NCBI RefSeq assembly: GCF_003048575.1
Contig: NZ_PIRZ01000009.1
Coordinates: forward strand, 1 to 33,455
DNA length: 33,455 nucleotides
DNA from: Campylobacter concisus
Lineage (GTDB): Bacteria > Campylobacterota > Campylobacteria > Campylobacterales > Campylobacteraceae
Reading direction: 5' to 3'
Positions 1-8,478 of the stretch are shown here, one piece after another. The notes beneath the pieces are model-generated. The model was not told the origin of the DNA. It saw only the letters and a list, made by a program, of their open reading frames with translations, and searched no databases. Positions within the stretch are counted from its first letter, which is position 1. Every line of letters begins with the position of its first letter. Position numbers and translations under genes: made by a program.

Positions 1-84
1 AGAGTTATATTAAAGATAGTAGGAGATGAAAAAGATTTAGATAATTTATTAAAGAATGAAACTCAAAAGGAATTAGCACAATGA
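1..84 (+). CDS. Ankyrin-like secreted protein, 3' end only (probable T6SS immunity paralogue)
   Basis: The window opens inside a gene. Frame 1 is open from base 1 and ends in TGA at 82-84, giving the last 27 residues. Its final residues (DNLLKNETQKELAQ) are identical to the end of the complete protein encoded at 81-641, so this is the tail of another copy in a tandem array. The stop overlaps the next start codon (ATGA at 81-84), so the two are translationally coupled. Function is inferred from the downstream paralogues and the nearby vgrG. The 5' part lies outside the window. Confidence 0.75.
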   Translation, partial: RVILKIVGDEKDLDNLLKNETQKELAQ

Positions 85-641
85 AGCAATTGGCAATAAT
101 CATATTTCTCATAACATCTTTATATTCACACGAAGCAAACTGCACGGATATGTTTGGACTTATTTTTAATAAAAATTTAAGTGACACTGAAACGGCTAAA
201 TATATAAAATACTACATAGATGATCTCGGATGCGATGCTAATGCTAGTATAAATTTACCGAATTTCACAATGAAAGCCAGTTTATTAGAATTTGCATATA
301 GCGCAAATAAGCCTAAAAGTATTGATGAGATTTTAGAAAAAGGTGCAGTACCTAATGTATGGTTGGCTGGTTCAATAGGATTAGACTTTTTGCTTTTTTT
401 TGAAGAAAATGGTGTTAAGTTAGAAGGGCAGTCACCAAGCCCTGAGCTACTAGAATTTATAAAAACTCAAAAATATAAAGAATTTAAAGAAGAGAAATTT
501 AAGCTAATCAAAAAACTCCTAGAACATGGGCAAGATCCAAAAGGCTATATCCTTTTACAGAAAGTATTAACGCTTGTAAATGATGAAGAGGTTTTAGATA
601 ATTTATTAAAGAATGAGACTCAAAAGGAATTAGCGCAATGA
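81..641 (+). CDS. Secreted ankyrin-like protein, probable T6SS immunity protein (copy A)
   Basis: This 186-residue protein begins with a signal peptide (K2, then hydrophobic residues about 4-15), so it should be periplasmic. It has two weak ankyrin-like helical repeats: around residues 70-95 (LLEFAYSANK...ILEKGAVPN) and around 145-155 (KLIKKLLEHGQDP). Two cysteines, C21 and C51, are at the same positions in the next paralogue and could form a disulfide. The start ATG overlaps the stop of the preceding copy, and the stop overlaps the next start (ATGA at 638-641). Small exported ankyrin-like proteins in multicopy arrays beside vgrG commonly protect against periplasm-acting T6SS effectors. That role is inferred from context, and no toxin gene is visible in the window. 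Confidence 0.7.
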   Translation: MKQLAIIIFLITSLYSHEANCTDMFGLIFNKNLSDTETAKYIKYYIDDLGCDANASINLPNFTMKASLLEFAYSANKPKSIDEILEKGAVPNVWLAGSIGLDFLLFFEENGVKLEGQSPSPELLEFIKTQKYKEFKEEKFKLIKKLLEHGQDPKGYILLQKVLTLVNDEEVLDNLLKNETQKELAQ

Positions 642-1186
642 AGCAATTGGCAATAATCATATTTCTCATAACATCTTTATATTCACATACAATAAGTTGT
701 GCTGATATGTTTAACATAATAGCTGATGAAAATATAAGCGACAATGATACAAGAAAAAATATTGAGGAATATATTAAAAAATATGAATGTGCGACAGATA
801 TAACTTTGAAAAATGAAAAACTTTCTAATAGAACATATGATTTGCTCGAATTTGCACATGATTATAAAAAGAATGAGACTTTTGATCTGCTTTTAAATAA
901 TGGTGCTAAGCCAAATATGCAATTAGCTACATCAATAGGATTTGACTTTGCATTTTTCTTTAGGGAAAATGGTGTTGGTATAGACAATAAAAAAGCTAGT
1001 CCTAAACTACTAGAATTTATAAAAACTCAAAAATATAAAGAATTTAAAGAAGAGAAATTTAAATTAATCAAAAGACTATTAGATTATGGACAAGACCCAA
1101 AAGATTATGGCTTCTTAAAAAACATATTAATGCTTATAAATGATGAAAAAGATCTAGAAAAAATATTAAACAGAAAGAATAAGTAG
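638..1186 (+). CDS. Secreted ankyrin-like protein, probable T6SS immunity protein (copy B)
   Basis: A 182-residue paralogue of the preceding gene. The first 16 residues (signal peptide) are identical at DNA level. The middle is strongly diverged, and the segment LLEFIKTQKYKEFKEEKFKL is shared. C21 and C51 are conserved, as is the ankyrin-like motif near residues 70-95. The ATG overlaps the preceding TGA. The gene ends with TAG at 1184-1186, whose last base is the first base of the vgrG GTG start, so the whole array reads as one operon into vgrG. Conserved ends around a diverged core suggest diversifying selection on the partner-binding surface, as expected of an immunity protein. The cognate toxin is unknown. 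Confidence 0.7.
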   Translation: MKQLAIIIFLITSLYSHTISCADMFNIIADENISDNDTRKNIEEYIKKYECATDITLKNEKLSNRTYDLLEFAHDYKKNETFDLLLNNGAKPNMQLATSIGFDFAFFFRENGVGIDNKKASPKLLEFIKTQKYKEFKEEKFKLIKRLLDYGQDPKDYGFLKNILMLINDEKDLEKILNRKNK

Positions 1187-4050
1187 TGGATTTTTTAAAT
1201 ATAAATAAAAAGAAGTTAGATATAAAAAATAAAAATAATGAAATAGTAGGTGTTGATAAAAAAAGCAAATATGGGGATGCAACAAGAGCAATAAAAGCTA
1301 CTGGTGGTGCATTTGGTACTATTGCTGGACCTGGTGGTTTTGTTTATGAGAAAGCTGCTGATATGGCCGAAAGGCAGATTGATATCACAAAAGATAAAGA
1401 CTACAGAGAATTTAAAGAAATTAAAAAAATGGATCAAGTGGAGTGGTTTAAAAACTATCGTAACCTCACCGACACCGATATTGAAATGTTTGAAAAAGTA
1501 TTACAACAAGAAGAAGAAAACGAAAAAAGATTGAAAGAGCAACAAATGGACAAAAATTTAACATCGCCAACATCATCACTGACTAAGCCTGTCATGCTAG
1601 CATCTAGCAATTCAGTGGCAACAGACGGCTTTGTGGACTACGGCGTATCTAACGATACCTTCTCGACTCTTCAAATAGCAAACGAGTCAAACGATAAATT
1701 TATCGTTACACGTGCAGATATTTATGAAAATTTAGAAAGTATATTTAGCATAGAGTGCTTTGCCTATATAAATTTGGTAAAAAACCCGCTTTATGAAAAT
1801 TTAGACACCATCTACAATAACGATAAAAGTTACTCAAGCATATATAAATATCTTGATAAAAGTATAAAGCTAAGCATAAAAAGGCCATCTTCAACAAATA
1901 AAAATATCGTTCCAGATGGTAGCTCAAACGATATGCACTTTAGCGGAATAGTAAGCGATGTAGAGTATCTTGGCGTAGACGATGAGACTAGTACAAATAT
2001 AGATAAAAAATACTTCTTTAAATTTAAGCTAACTTCGCCATTATATAGACTAAGCATAAATAGAGCAAATAGAATTTATACAGACCAGAGTATTTTAGAA
2101 GTAGTAAAAGATATTTTAGCTTTTAATAAACAAAGACTAACCAAAGAGCTGGACTTCTCAAATATCAAAAATAACTACAACAAGAGAGAATTTATAGCCC
2201 AGTACAATGAGAGCGACCTAGCCTTTATAACAAGACTTTGCCATGATAGCGGTATATATTTTTATGAAGACAATGAAAGAATTTACTTTCATGATACATT
2301 TATACTAGCTTATAGCAATCAAAATGAAAATTTTACTTCAAGTGATACAAGCAGTGGCAAGGAAGCTAGAAAAGTAAGCTTTAATGTAAATTTGAATAAT
2401 AATCTAGCAACCGAACACATAAATAAAATAACAAAGAGCGAGACGCTAAAGGCAAATAGCTTTACGCACTCTTTTCAAAATACAGCCTATCCAAATGTAC
2501 TAGAGAGTAAAAATGAAAAGATATTTGACGAGCAGGTAAATATCTATGACAAGCATATAAATTTAGATGAGTATTCATTTAGTGATACTAGCTTGCTTGA
2601 AGTTAGCACCTACCTTAAAAAACTAAGAAGCGATATGCTTTTAAAAGAATTTACCGCTAGCTCAAATGTATTTGCACTAAATTTAAATGATAATATCTCG
2701 GTAGCCATTGACGCTAGCAAGAGTGAATATGAGTTTAAAATAATAGCTTTAAAGCATACTTATATCGATGAGAGCGTTTTAGAAAATACTTTAAATTTAG
2801 GCGATAATGTCCCATTTAAAGATAAAAAATTTATAAGCTCATACACAAATGAGATAAGTATCATTCCAAGTAGTGTGAAATTTGTCCCAAGCTACAAGCA
2901 AAAGCCAAAAGCACCAGACATCACGCTAGGTCTTGTAGTCGGTCAAGATGGACTAAATAGCCAAAATAACACGATCCATACTGATAGCTATGGTAGGGTA
3001 AAGGTGAGGTTAAATGCTTTTAGTACGCAAGAGATAATCGATAAAGACGACGCTATCAACGCAAGCTATCACAAGAGCGCTTATCTAAGAGTGATAACGC
3101 CTATTGCTAGCAATAGCTCAGGCTTTTTTGCCATACCAAGGATCGGCGATGAGGTTATCATCTCTTTTTTACAAAACGATATAGACAACCCAGTGGTAAG
3201 TGGTAGCCTATATAATGCCTCAAATACGCCACTTGTAAATGTGGATAGTAACTATCACCAAACATCTCTTAGCTCAAAAACAATTGGTGCAAATGAGACC
3301 GGTATAAACGAGATCACTTTATCAAATTTAAAAAATAAAGAGCAAATTTATGTAAAAGCAGAAAAGGACTATGACGAGCTTGTAAATAACGACTTTTCTC
3401 AAACAATACTAAATGACAAAAGCTCACAGGTGCATGGAAGTTATACTGAACGAGTAAAAAAAGCACACATTCAGACGATAGATCTAGCAAAAAATGTAAA
3501 TGTCGGAGGCGAGTATCTAACAACAGTTGGACTTTCAAAAGATACAGTAGTGGGTGTCTCAAATACGCTAAACGTAGCTATTGATAATAACACAAGAGTA
3601 GGTCAAGATAGTCATGAATTTGTAGGACATGATAAATTTGTAGAAGTAAAATCAAATCTTAATACGACCATACATAACGATGAGATGAAAGAGGTAAAAG
3701 GCACAAAAGAGCAGAACATAGATGGTGGCTATAAACTAAATTCACAAAAAGGTATAAATGAATTTAGTAACGAGCATATCGTGCTTCAGGCAAATAGCTA
3801 CATTGATATAAATGCTAAGTCAAATTTCACAACAAAAACAGCTGCCCAGCACACTGAGATAGCTGATTCAAAATTTAGCAATATAGAGACGACTTATGAG
3901 GTAAATGCCAAAGATAAGATAATCCATCAAGTAGGTAGCACAAAAGTAATGATAGAAGGATCAAGCGTCGTGATAGAAGTAGCTGGCGTAAAGGCGATAT
4001 TTGATAGTAGAGGGCTAAGAGTTATCGGTGGAGATATAAAGGCTTTATAA
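1186..4050 (+). CDS. vgrG: T6SS spike protein VgrG with atypical N-terminal extension
   Basis: A 954-residue type VI secretion tip protein that forms the trimeric spike on the Hcp tube. The gp27-like region is about residues 165-545 (for example QYNESDLAFITRLCHDSGIYFYEDN-type residues near 345-370). The gp5-like OB domain, about 584-680, starts VVGQDG and contains SYGRVKVRL and IPRIGDEVIISFL. The repetitive beta-prism tail runs about 720-954 and carries no C-terminal toxin domain. Residues 1 to about 130 do not belong to the usual VgrG fold. They include a glycine-rich hydrophobic stretch (about 40-52) and a charged coiled-coil-like stretch (about 100-120). The GTG start overlaps the upstream stop codon. 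An internal ATG at 1546 (M121) would give a more conventional length. DNA before about 1560 is markedly more AT-rich, suggesting a fusion. Confidence 0.9.
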   Translation: MDFLNINKKKLDIKNKNNEIVGVDKKSKYGDATRAIKATGGAFGTIAGPGGFVYEKAADMAERQIDITKDKDYREFKEIKKMDQVEWFKNYRNLTDTDIEMFEKVLQQEEENEKRLKEQQMDKNLTSPTSSLTKPVMLASSNSVATDGFVDYGVSNDTFSTLQIANESNDKFIVTRADIYENLESIFSIECFAYINLVKNPLYENLDTIYNNDKSYSSIYKYLDKSIKLSIKRPSSTNKNIVPDGSSNDMHFSGIVSDVEYLGVDDETSTNIDKKYFFKFKLTSPLYRLSINRANRIYTDQSILEVVKDILAFNKQRLTKELDFSNIKNNYNKREFIAQYNESDLAFITRLCHDSGIYFYEDNERIYFHDTFILAYSNQNENFTSSDTSSGKEARKVSFNVNLNNNLATEHINKITKSETLKANSFTHSFQNTAYPNVLESKNEKIFDEQVNIYDKHINLDEYSFSDTSLLEVSTYLKKLRSDMLLKEFTASSNVFALNLNDNISVAIDASKSEYEFKIIALKHTYIDESVLENTLNLGDNVPFKDKKFISSYTNEISIIPSSVKFVPSYKQKPKAPDITLGLVVGQDGLNSQNNTIHTDSYGRVKVRLNAFSTQEIIDKDDAINASYHKSAYLRVITPIASNSSGFFAIPRIGDEVIISFLQNDIDNPVVSGSLYNASNTPLVNVDSNYHQTSLSSKTIGANETGINEITLSNLKNKEQIYVKAEKDYDELVNNDFSQTILNDKSSQVHGSYTERVKKAHIQTIDLAKNVNVGGEYLTTVGLSKDTVVGVSNTLNVAIDNNTRVGQDSHEFVGHDKFVEVKSNLNTTIHNDEMKEVKGTKEQNIDGGYKLNSQKGINEFSNEHIVLQANSYIDINAKSNFTTKTAAQHTEIADSKFSNIETTYEVNAKDKIIHQVGSTKVMIEGSSVVIEVAGVKAIFDSRGLRVIGGDIKAL

Positions 4051-4057
4051 GATCATA

Positions 4058-4099
4058 TTTAAAGACTTACTTTGTATTTTAGTAGGTCTTTAAATTTTT
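4058..4099 (+). terminator. Rho-independent terminator after vgrG
   Basis: Arms at 4058-4070 and 4082-4094 pair over 13 bp with one G-U pair and are followed by a T-rich run. It lies 8 bases after the vgrG stop. The rest of 4100-4198 has no recognisable gene. Confidence 0.75.
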
Positions 4100-4199
4100 A
4101 AATAAAATCAATCTCTGCTAAAACTAAAGCTAAGAATTTTAAAGGCAAAAGCTAAATTTTAGGGCTACGATAAAAGCTAGCCACACAAATTTTTCAACA

Positions 4200-4215
4200 T
4201 TGTACCCCAGTACAA
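4200..4215. promoter_or_regulatory. Palindromic operator TTGTAC-N4-GTACAA, copy 1 (adhesin 1)
   Basis: A perfect inverted repeat TTGTAC-CCCA-GTACAA (7-bp arms if the flanking A/T is counted). Its centre is 31.5 bp from the first base of a consensus -10 TATAAT at 4239-4244, so about -43 from the expected start of transcription, just upstream of and touching the -35 region. That is the usual position for a class II activator. The same palindrome at the same distance occurs at 13582-13597 and 25812-25827. Confidence 0.7.
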
Positions 4216-4238
4216 TAGACAAGCCCTTCTAAAATTTA

Positions 4239-4283
4239 TATAATTCATTCAGAATTTCAAATAATATAAACAATAAGGAGAAC
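4239..4283 (+). promoter_or_regulatory. Promoter -10 and leader of adhesin 1
   Basis: A perfect TATAAT lies at 4239-4244, with no good -35 hexamer (TAGACA at 17-bp spacing), consistent with an activator-dependent promoter. The SD AAGGAG at 4275-4280 lies 3 bases before the first ATG (4284) and 6 before the second (4287), so the second ATG may be the true start. Confidence 0.6.
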
Positions 4284-7200
4284 ATGATGGCTAAAGAAGC
4301 CGGAGTAGTTAAAAGCGTAAATGGAGGAATAGCAAGAGCACTTAATGACTTAACAGGAGAGGTAAGACAATTAAGTGTAGGAGATATTGTATACCAAGGT
4401 GAAAAGATAGTTACAGAGGGTTCTAACTCTAAAGTAACAATAACTCAAACTGATGGTAAAGATATAACTTTAATAGGTAAAGATACTCTAACTCTAGATC
4501 AAGACTCTAACAATAACGAAACAGTAGCTGATATCTCAGCTTTACAACAAGCCATCTTAAAAGGAACAGATCTTAATGCTCTAGAAGAAACTGCTGCAGG
4601 TGGTCCACAAGCAGGTGGTAATGGTGGAGATGGCGTAAGTTTATCTTCTACTAGCTTTGCAGAAGGAGGCCACATTAGTAACATAAATGCTAATGTAGGA
4701 AGCATAGATGCTTTAGCTCTAGCAGCAGGTGGAGATAATAGCTTTGGTGTAAGTGGAGGAAGTGCTGTTGGAGCTGGAGCTGGAGCAACAGGACCTACTT
4801 TACCAGCAGGAAGTATAAAAATTCCATTGTCAGCTTATACAGGAGAGGATGTATCATCAGGATTATTAACTTCATTTCACTCTTCTATACCTCATGGATA
4901 CCACTTATATAGACATACTGATGGCAGAGATTATCTAACTCCTGACGATCCTACTGCTCCTAGTGCATTTGAATATAAAGAAGGTTGGTATGTAAGTAAT
5001 GACGGTAAGCTAGCTATAGGTCAAGATAATGCTAAAGATCTAGCAGTAACTAGTGCAAATCAATCTTCAAACTATCCAGATGATGGCTCTGTAGCTAAGA
5101 TAGTAGATCCTAGCCAAAATTTAAAAGTATTTGGCTCAGACACTCCTAACAACATAACAGTAGACAATACAAAAATAACATCTGTACGTGCGGGAGTTGG
5201 AGAAGATAATATTGATGTTAAGAATGGGGCTAAATTGTTGGAAATTTTTGGTGGCTCTGGAAGTGATGATATAACTGTAGAAAGCGGCTCTTTTGTAAAT
5301 AAGTTATATGGTGATAATAAAACTCAAAACGATATACACGAGAAGCGTGTTCACCCGGATTTGGATATAGAAGATAAAGGTGCTGCAGCCGATACCATAA
5401 AAGTAACTGGAAATGGAACTAAAGTTAATTTTATAGGTGCTGGTGATGGAGATGATAATATAACTGTAGACAAAGGTGCTCAAGTAAAGCTTGTTTTAGC
5501 GGACGAAGGAAACGATAATGTAACCGTAAGTGATAGTGGAACTTACGTCAGTGCGATAAACGGTAGAGGTGGCGATGATACGATATTGGTAGAAAAAGGT
5601 GCAAAAGTCGATGGTATAGTTGGAAGATGGGGTAATGATAATATAACTATAACCGGAGCTGGCACTGTTGTAACAGAAAATGTAGAGGGCAACGAAGATA
5701 GCGATACTATTAAAATTTTAGACGGTGCAAGAGTAAAAGGATACGTTAGCGGCGGACGCGGCGAAAGTCCTAGCATATACGGCGGAGCTTCAGATTCCGA
5801 TAAGGATAACGTTACTGTCGAAAACTCTACTGTTGAGGGAGTCGTAGAAGGCGGCGTATGGGGCGGTAATGACGGAATAAAAATTAAAAATTCTCATATA
5901 GGCGGGATATCCGGCGGAAACGGCGAAAATAAGATAGATATTTCAAATGTTACTAATTTAGATTCAAAGACTATTTGGGGCAATAAATTTAAAGATACCG
6001 TAAATATTGACGGAACCCTAAAAAATTCTACCATTATAACGGCCGATGGCGAGGATACAGTTAATATTAATGCCGGTGCGACAATAAATAATATTAATAT
6101 AAATACTGGAGCCGACAAAGACACCGTAAATATCAATGCCAATATTACTGCTGATGTTGGCAAGCAATCAAATATTATGACCGAGGGCGGCATAGATAAA
6201 GTAAATATCGCTAGCGGCGTAACGCTTACCGGCACCGTTATTGATACCGGTGCCGGCGAAGAAACCATAAAGATTAACGACGGCAAAACGGCTAACGGCG
6301 ATCGTATAGTATTTGATAGCTCCTCTTTAAAAACCGGAGCGGACAACGATATAGTAGAGGTTACCAATACTACGTTTATGAATAGCAACAATAGAGGTTT
6401 ATCTGAGTTAAGAACAGAAGATGGAGACGATAAAATCACTATAAAAGAGGGAACTATATTCCAAGATAATTCAGTCATTACAGCTGGACGAGGCAACGAT
6501 AAAGTATATCTGGAAAGCGGCGTTCAATTTAATAAAGCTGCCGTTTGGGCTGATGACGGAGATGACGAGATACATGTTAACGGAGCAGAATTTAACGGTC
6601 CTAGAGGTATAGGCGGCGTATCCGGCGGAGCTGGAAACGATAAAATTTTCATTAATGACGGAACTAAATTTACCGGCGGCTCTATACTAGGCGACGGTGG
6701 AGCTACGCTTGATCCTATAAATGGACCAGGAAATGACCAGATAACTATTTCAGGTACAAATACCGTTCTAGATAACGTAAATATAGATACCGGTGATGCT
6801 AATGCAGTTGGCGGAGCTAAAGATACCGTAAAAATCGAGGATGCACAACTTAAGTACACTAATATTAGGTCTGGTAATGGTAATGACGAGATAACCATAA
6901 CTGGAAACGCAAATTTAACCGGCGGATATAACAGGAGCGGAAGCGGTGATGATACTATAACAGTAAGCGGCAATGCAATCTTAAATAACACGTATCTTCA
7001 AGGGGAACAAGGTAGTGATACTATAACTATAAGCGGCAACGTTAAGGCTAAAGGTGGTAATTTTAACACCGGAGCTGGAGCGGATGATAAGATAGAAATC
7101 AAAGATAATGCCGAGTTGGATGGCACTACATTACAGTTTGAAGGCGGTAAATCAACAGATAAAGCTACTCTAAACGTAACCGGAAACGCCGTACTAAAAG

Positions 7201-8228
7201 ATGTATCTATACAGGCATCTTCATCTCTAGGCGAGCAATATATGAATTTCCATCAAAGCGGCGAAGCTAAAGTAAAAAGCCTTATGGGTAGCCAAAATAA
7301 AGACGTTATAGATATAGCGGGCGACTTTACTTATACTAACGTCAATCATCTTCAAACTCACGGCGGAGACGATGAGATAAAGATGCACGGCGGAGCTACA
7401 GTAAAAGTTAGTGTAGATATGGGTGATGGCAAAGATACTTTAACAATAGATAATGCTACATTTAAAGATTCTCTTGTGAATATGGACGGCGGTAACGACG
7501 AGATAAATATAAATGCCGGAGCAAATTTAACCGGCACAAGAATTTATACCGGTGACGGTAATGATACGGTGAATGTAAGAGGCGGTACGTTTAGCGAAGC
7601 AGAGATCGGACTAGACAAGGGTAAAAATGAAGTAAATATAGAGTCTGGCGCGGTATTTGGCGACCAAGATCCGAGTCTTTTCTATGGCGAGCATAAAACT
7701 TATATAAGATCAGATCATAGGGCTAGTCAAAATTCAGAAGATACCATAAACGTTAAAGCCGGCGCTACCGTCAAAAACGCCGAAATACAAACTTACGGTG
7801 GAGAAGATACTTTAAATATAGACGGTACGGTTATAAATTCGAATATAAAGTTAGGCTCAGGCAATGACACCGTCTCTATCGGTAAAAACGCAAGCATAGA
7901 CGGCAGCTCTACTATCGACGGCGGAGCCGGATATGATACGTTAAAAGTCGCTGACGGCAGTATAGACTTTAGCAGAGTTAAGAATTTCGAAAAACTAGAT
8001 TTAACCCAAGGCAATAACAATATAAATCTATCAGCTAAAGACGTTTTAGATATGACTGATAGCAACAATAAGCTAAGAATAGATGGTGATAACGGCGATA
8101 ATGTAACGCTACAAGGCTGGATAAAGGATACTAATCTTACTTCTGATGGGTATACCGTCTATACAAAAGTAGAAGGAAGTCATACTGTAACCTTAGAAAT
8201 TAAAGACGTAGTAGTACACGAGATTTAA
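4284..8228 (+). CDS. Retention-module-containing T1SS surface protein (LapA-like adhesin 1)
   Basis: A 1314-residue, acidic, apparently cysteine-free protein. Residues 1 to about 100 match the retention module of LapA-type adhesins, which lodges the N-terminus in the outer-membrane pore of a type I secretion system. T103-A104-A105-G106 matches the dialanine site cut by LapG-family proteases. A Gly/Ala-rich linker runs to about 168, and residues 168-285 are an unrecognised module. About 286-1190 holds many irregular solenoid-like repeats of the form G-x-G-x-D-x-I-x-I followed by 12-18 residues. The last ~120 residues (GGAGYDTLKV...KLRIDGDNGDNVTL...) resemble RTX-adhesin C-terminal secretion regions. 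It is secreted without a signal peptide, and the transporter is not in this window. The first 168 codons are identical in DNA to adhesin 2. Repeat DNA is richer in GC codons than the N-terminal part. An adhesive or biofilm role is inferred; the ligand is unknown. Confidence 0.85.
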   Translation: MMAKEAGVVKSVNGGIARALNDLTGEVRQLSVGDIVYQGEKIVTEGSNSKVTITQTDGKDITLIGKDTLTLDQDSNNNETVADISALQQAILKGTDLNALEETAAGGPQAGGNGGDGVSLSSTSFAEGGHISNINANVGSIDALALAAGGDNSFGVSGGSAVGAGAGATGPTLPAGSIKIPLSAYTGEDVSSGLLTSFHSSIPHGYHLYRHTDGRDYLTPDDPTAPSAFEYKEGWYVSNDGKLAIGQDNAKDLAVTSANQSSNYPDDGSVAKIVDPSQNLKVFGSDTPNNITVDNTKITSVRAGVGEDNIDVKNGAKLLEIFGGSGSDDITVESGSFVNKLYGDNKTQNDIHEKRVHPDLDIEDKGAAADTIKVTGNGTKVNFIGAGDGDDNITVDKGAQVKLVLADEGNDNVTVSDSGTYVSAINGRGGDDTILVEKGAKVDGIVGRWGNDNITITGAGTVVTENVEGNEDSDTIKILDGARVKGYVSGGRGESPSIYGGASDSDKDNVTVENSTVEGVVEGGVWGGNDGIKIKNSHIGGISGGNGENKIDISNVTNLDSKTIWGNKFKDTVNIDGTLKNSTIITADGEDTVNINAGATINNININTGADKDTVNINANITADVGKQSNIMTEGGIDKVNIASGVTLTGTVIDTGAGEETIKINDGKTANGDRIVFDSSSLKTGADNDIVEVTNTTFMNSNNRGLSELRTEDGDDKITIKEGTIFQDNSVITAGRGNDKVYLESGVQFNKAAVWADDGDDEIHVNGAEFNGPRGIGGVSGGAGNDKIFINDGTKFTGGSILGDGGATLDPINGPGNDQITISGTNTVLDNVNIDTGDANAVGGAKDTVKIEDAQLKYTNIRSGNGNDEITITGNANLTGGYNRSGSGDDTITVSGNAILNNTYLQGEQGSDTITISGNVKAKGGNFNTGAGADDKIEIKDNAELDGTTLQFEGGKSTDKATLNVTGNAVLKDVSIQASSSLGEQYMNFHQSGEAKVKSLMGSQNKDVIDIAGDFTYTNVNHLQTHGGDDEIKMHGGATVKVSVDMGDGKDTLTIDNATFKDSLVNMDGGNDEININAGANLTGTRIYTGDGNDTVNVRGGTFSEAEIGLDKGKNEVNIESGAVFGDQDPSLFYGEHKTYIRSDHRASQNSEDTINVKAGATVKNAEIQTYGGEDTLNIDGTVINSNIKLGSGNDTVSIGKNASIDGSSTIDGGAGYDTLKVADGSIDFSRVKNFEKLDLTQGNNNINLSAKDVLDMTDSNNKLRIDGDNGDNVTLQGWIKDTNLTSDGYTVYTKVEGSHTVTLEIKDVVVHEI

Positions 8229-8247
8229 AATTTAACTAATTACTTTA

Positions 8248-8285
8248 ATCCCAAAGGAATTTCCTTTGGGATATTCTTTCTTGTC
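8248..8285 (+). terminator. Terminator of adhesin 1
   Basis: A perfect 11-bp stem, ATCCCAAAGGA / TCCTTTGGGAT (8248-8272), is followed by a T-rich stretch. It lies inside a 74-bp block (8244-8317) that is repeated after adhesin 2 with one visible difference in the loop. Confidence 0.85.
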
Positions 8286-8415
8286 ATTAAATTTTTATAA
8301 TTGTTTGTCTTTTTAATCTATATAAAATAACCTTTTGTATATTTTTGTATAAATTTTCTGCAATAAAACATAAGACTATTTCAAGCTAAAATGATTAAGT
8401 AAATTTACAAACACC

Positions 8416-8458
8416 TAATAATAGTTTTATGGCTTATGGTCTGGTAAAAGCTATTATA
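8416..8458 (-). terminator. Possible terminator of the iron-uptake operon
   Basis: An imperfect inverted repeat (8416-8429 with 8445-8458, one bulge) lies just past the stop of the ATPase gene. AT-rich stem, modest support. Confidence 0.35.
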
Positions 8459-8478
8459 AAGGCCTAAGCACTCTATAA

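Larger units (their letters stand above)
4199..4786 (+). repeat. 588-bp direct repeat, first copy (second copy 13581-14168)
   Basis: First copy of the long direct repeat. Identity starts at the operator and stops abruptly in the Gly/Ala linker (after GAGAGA codons), where the two proteins diverge completely. Confidence 0.9.

Noticed and set aside
5894-6496. Antisense frame of 200 codons inside adhesin 1 (and a similar one at 15102-15689 in adhesin 2)
   Set aside because: These are long because the repeated GAY/AAY-ATA codon pattern avoids stops on the other strand; the products are low-complexity V/S/P/L strings without an RBS.
4700-8228. DNA tandem repeat or CRISPR-like array in the adhesin genes
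   Set aside because: The periodicity is at protein level with strongly diverged DNA and irregular spacing; no exact repeats with unique spacers.
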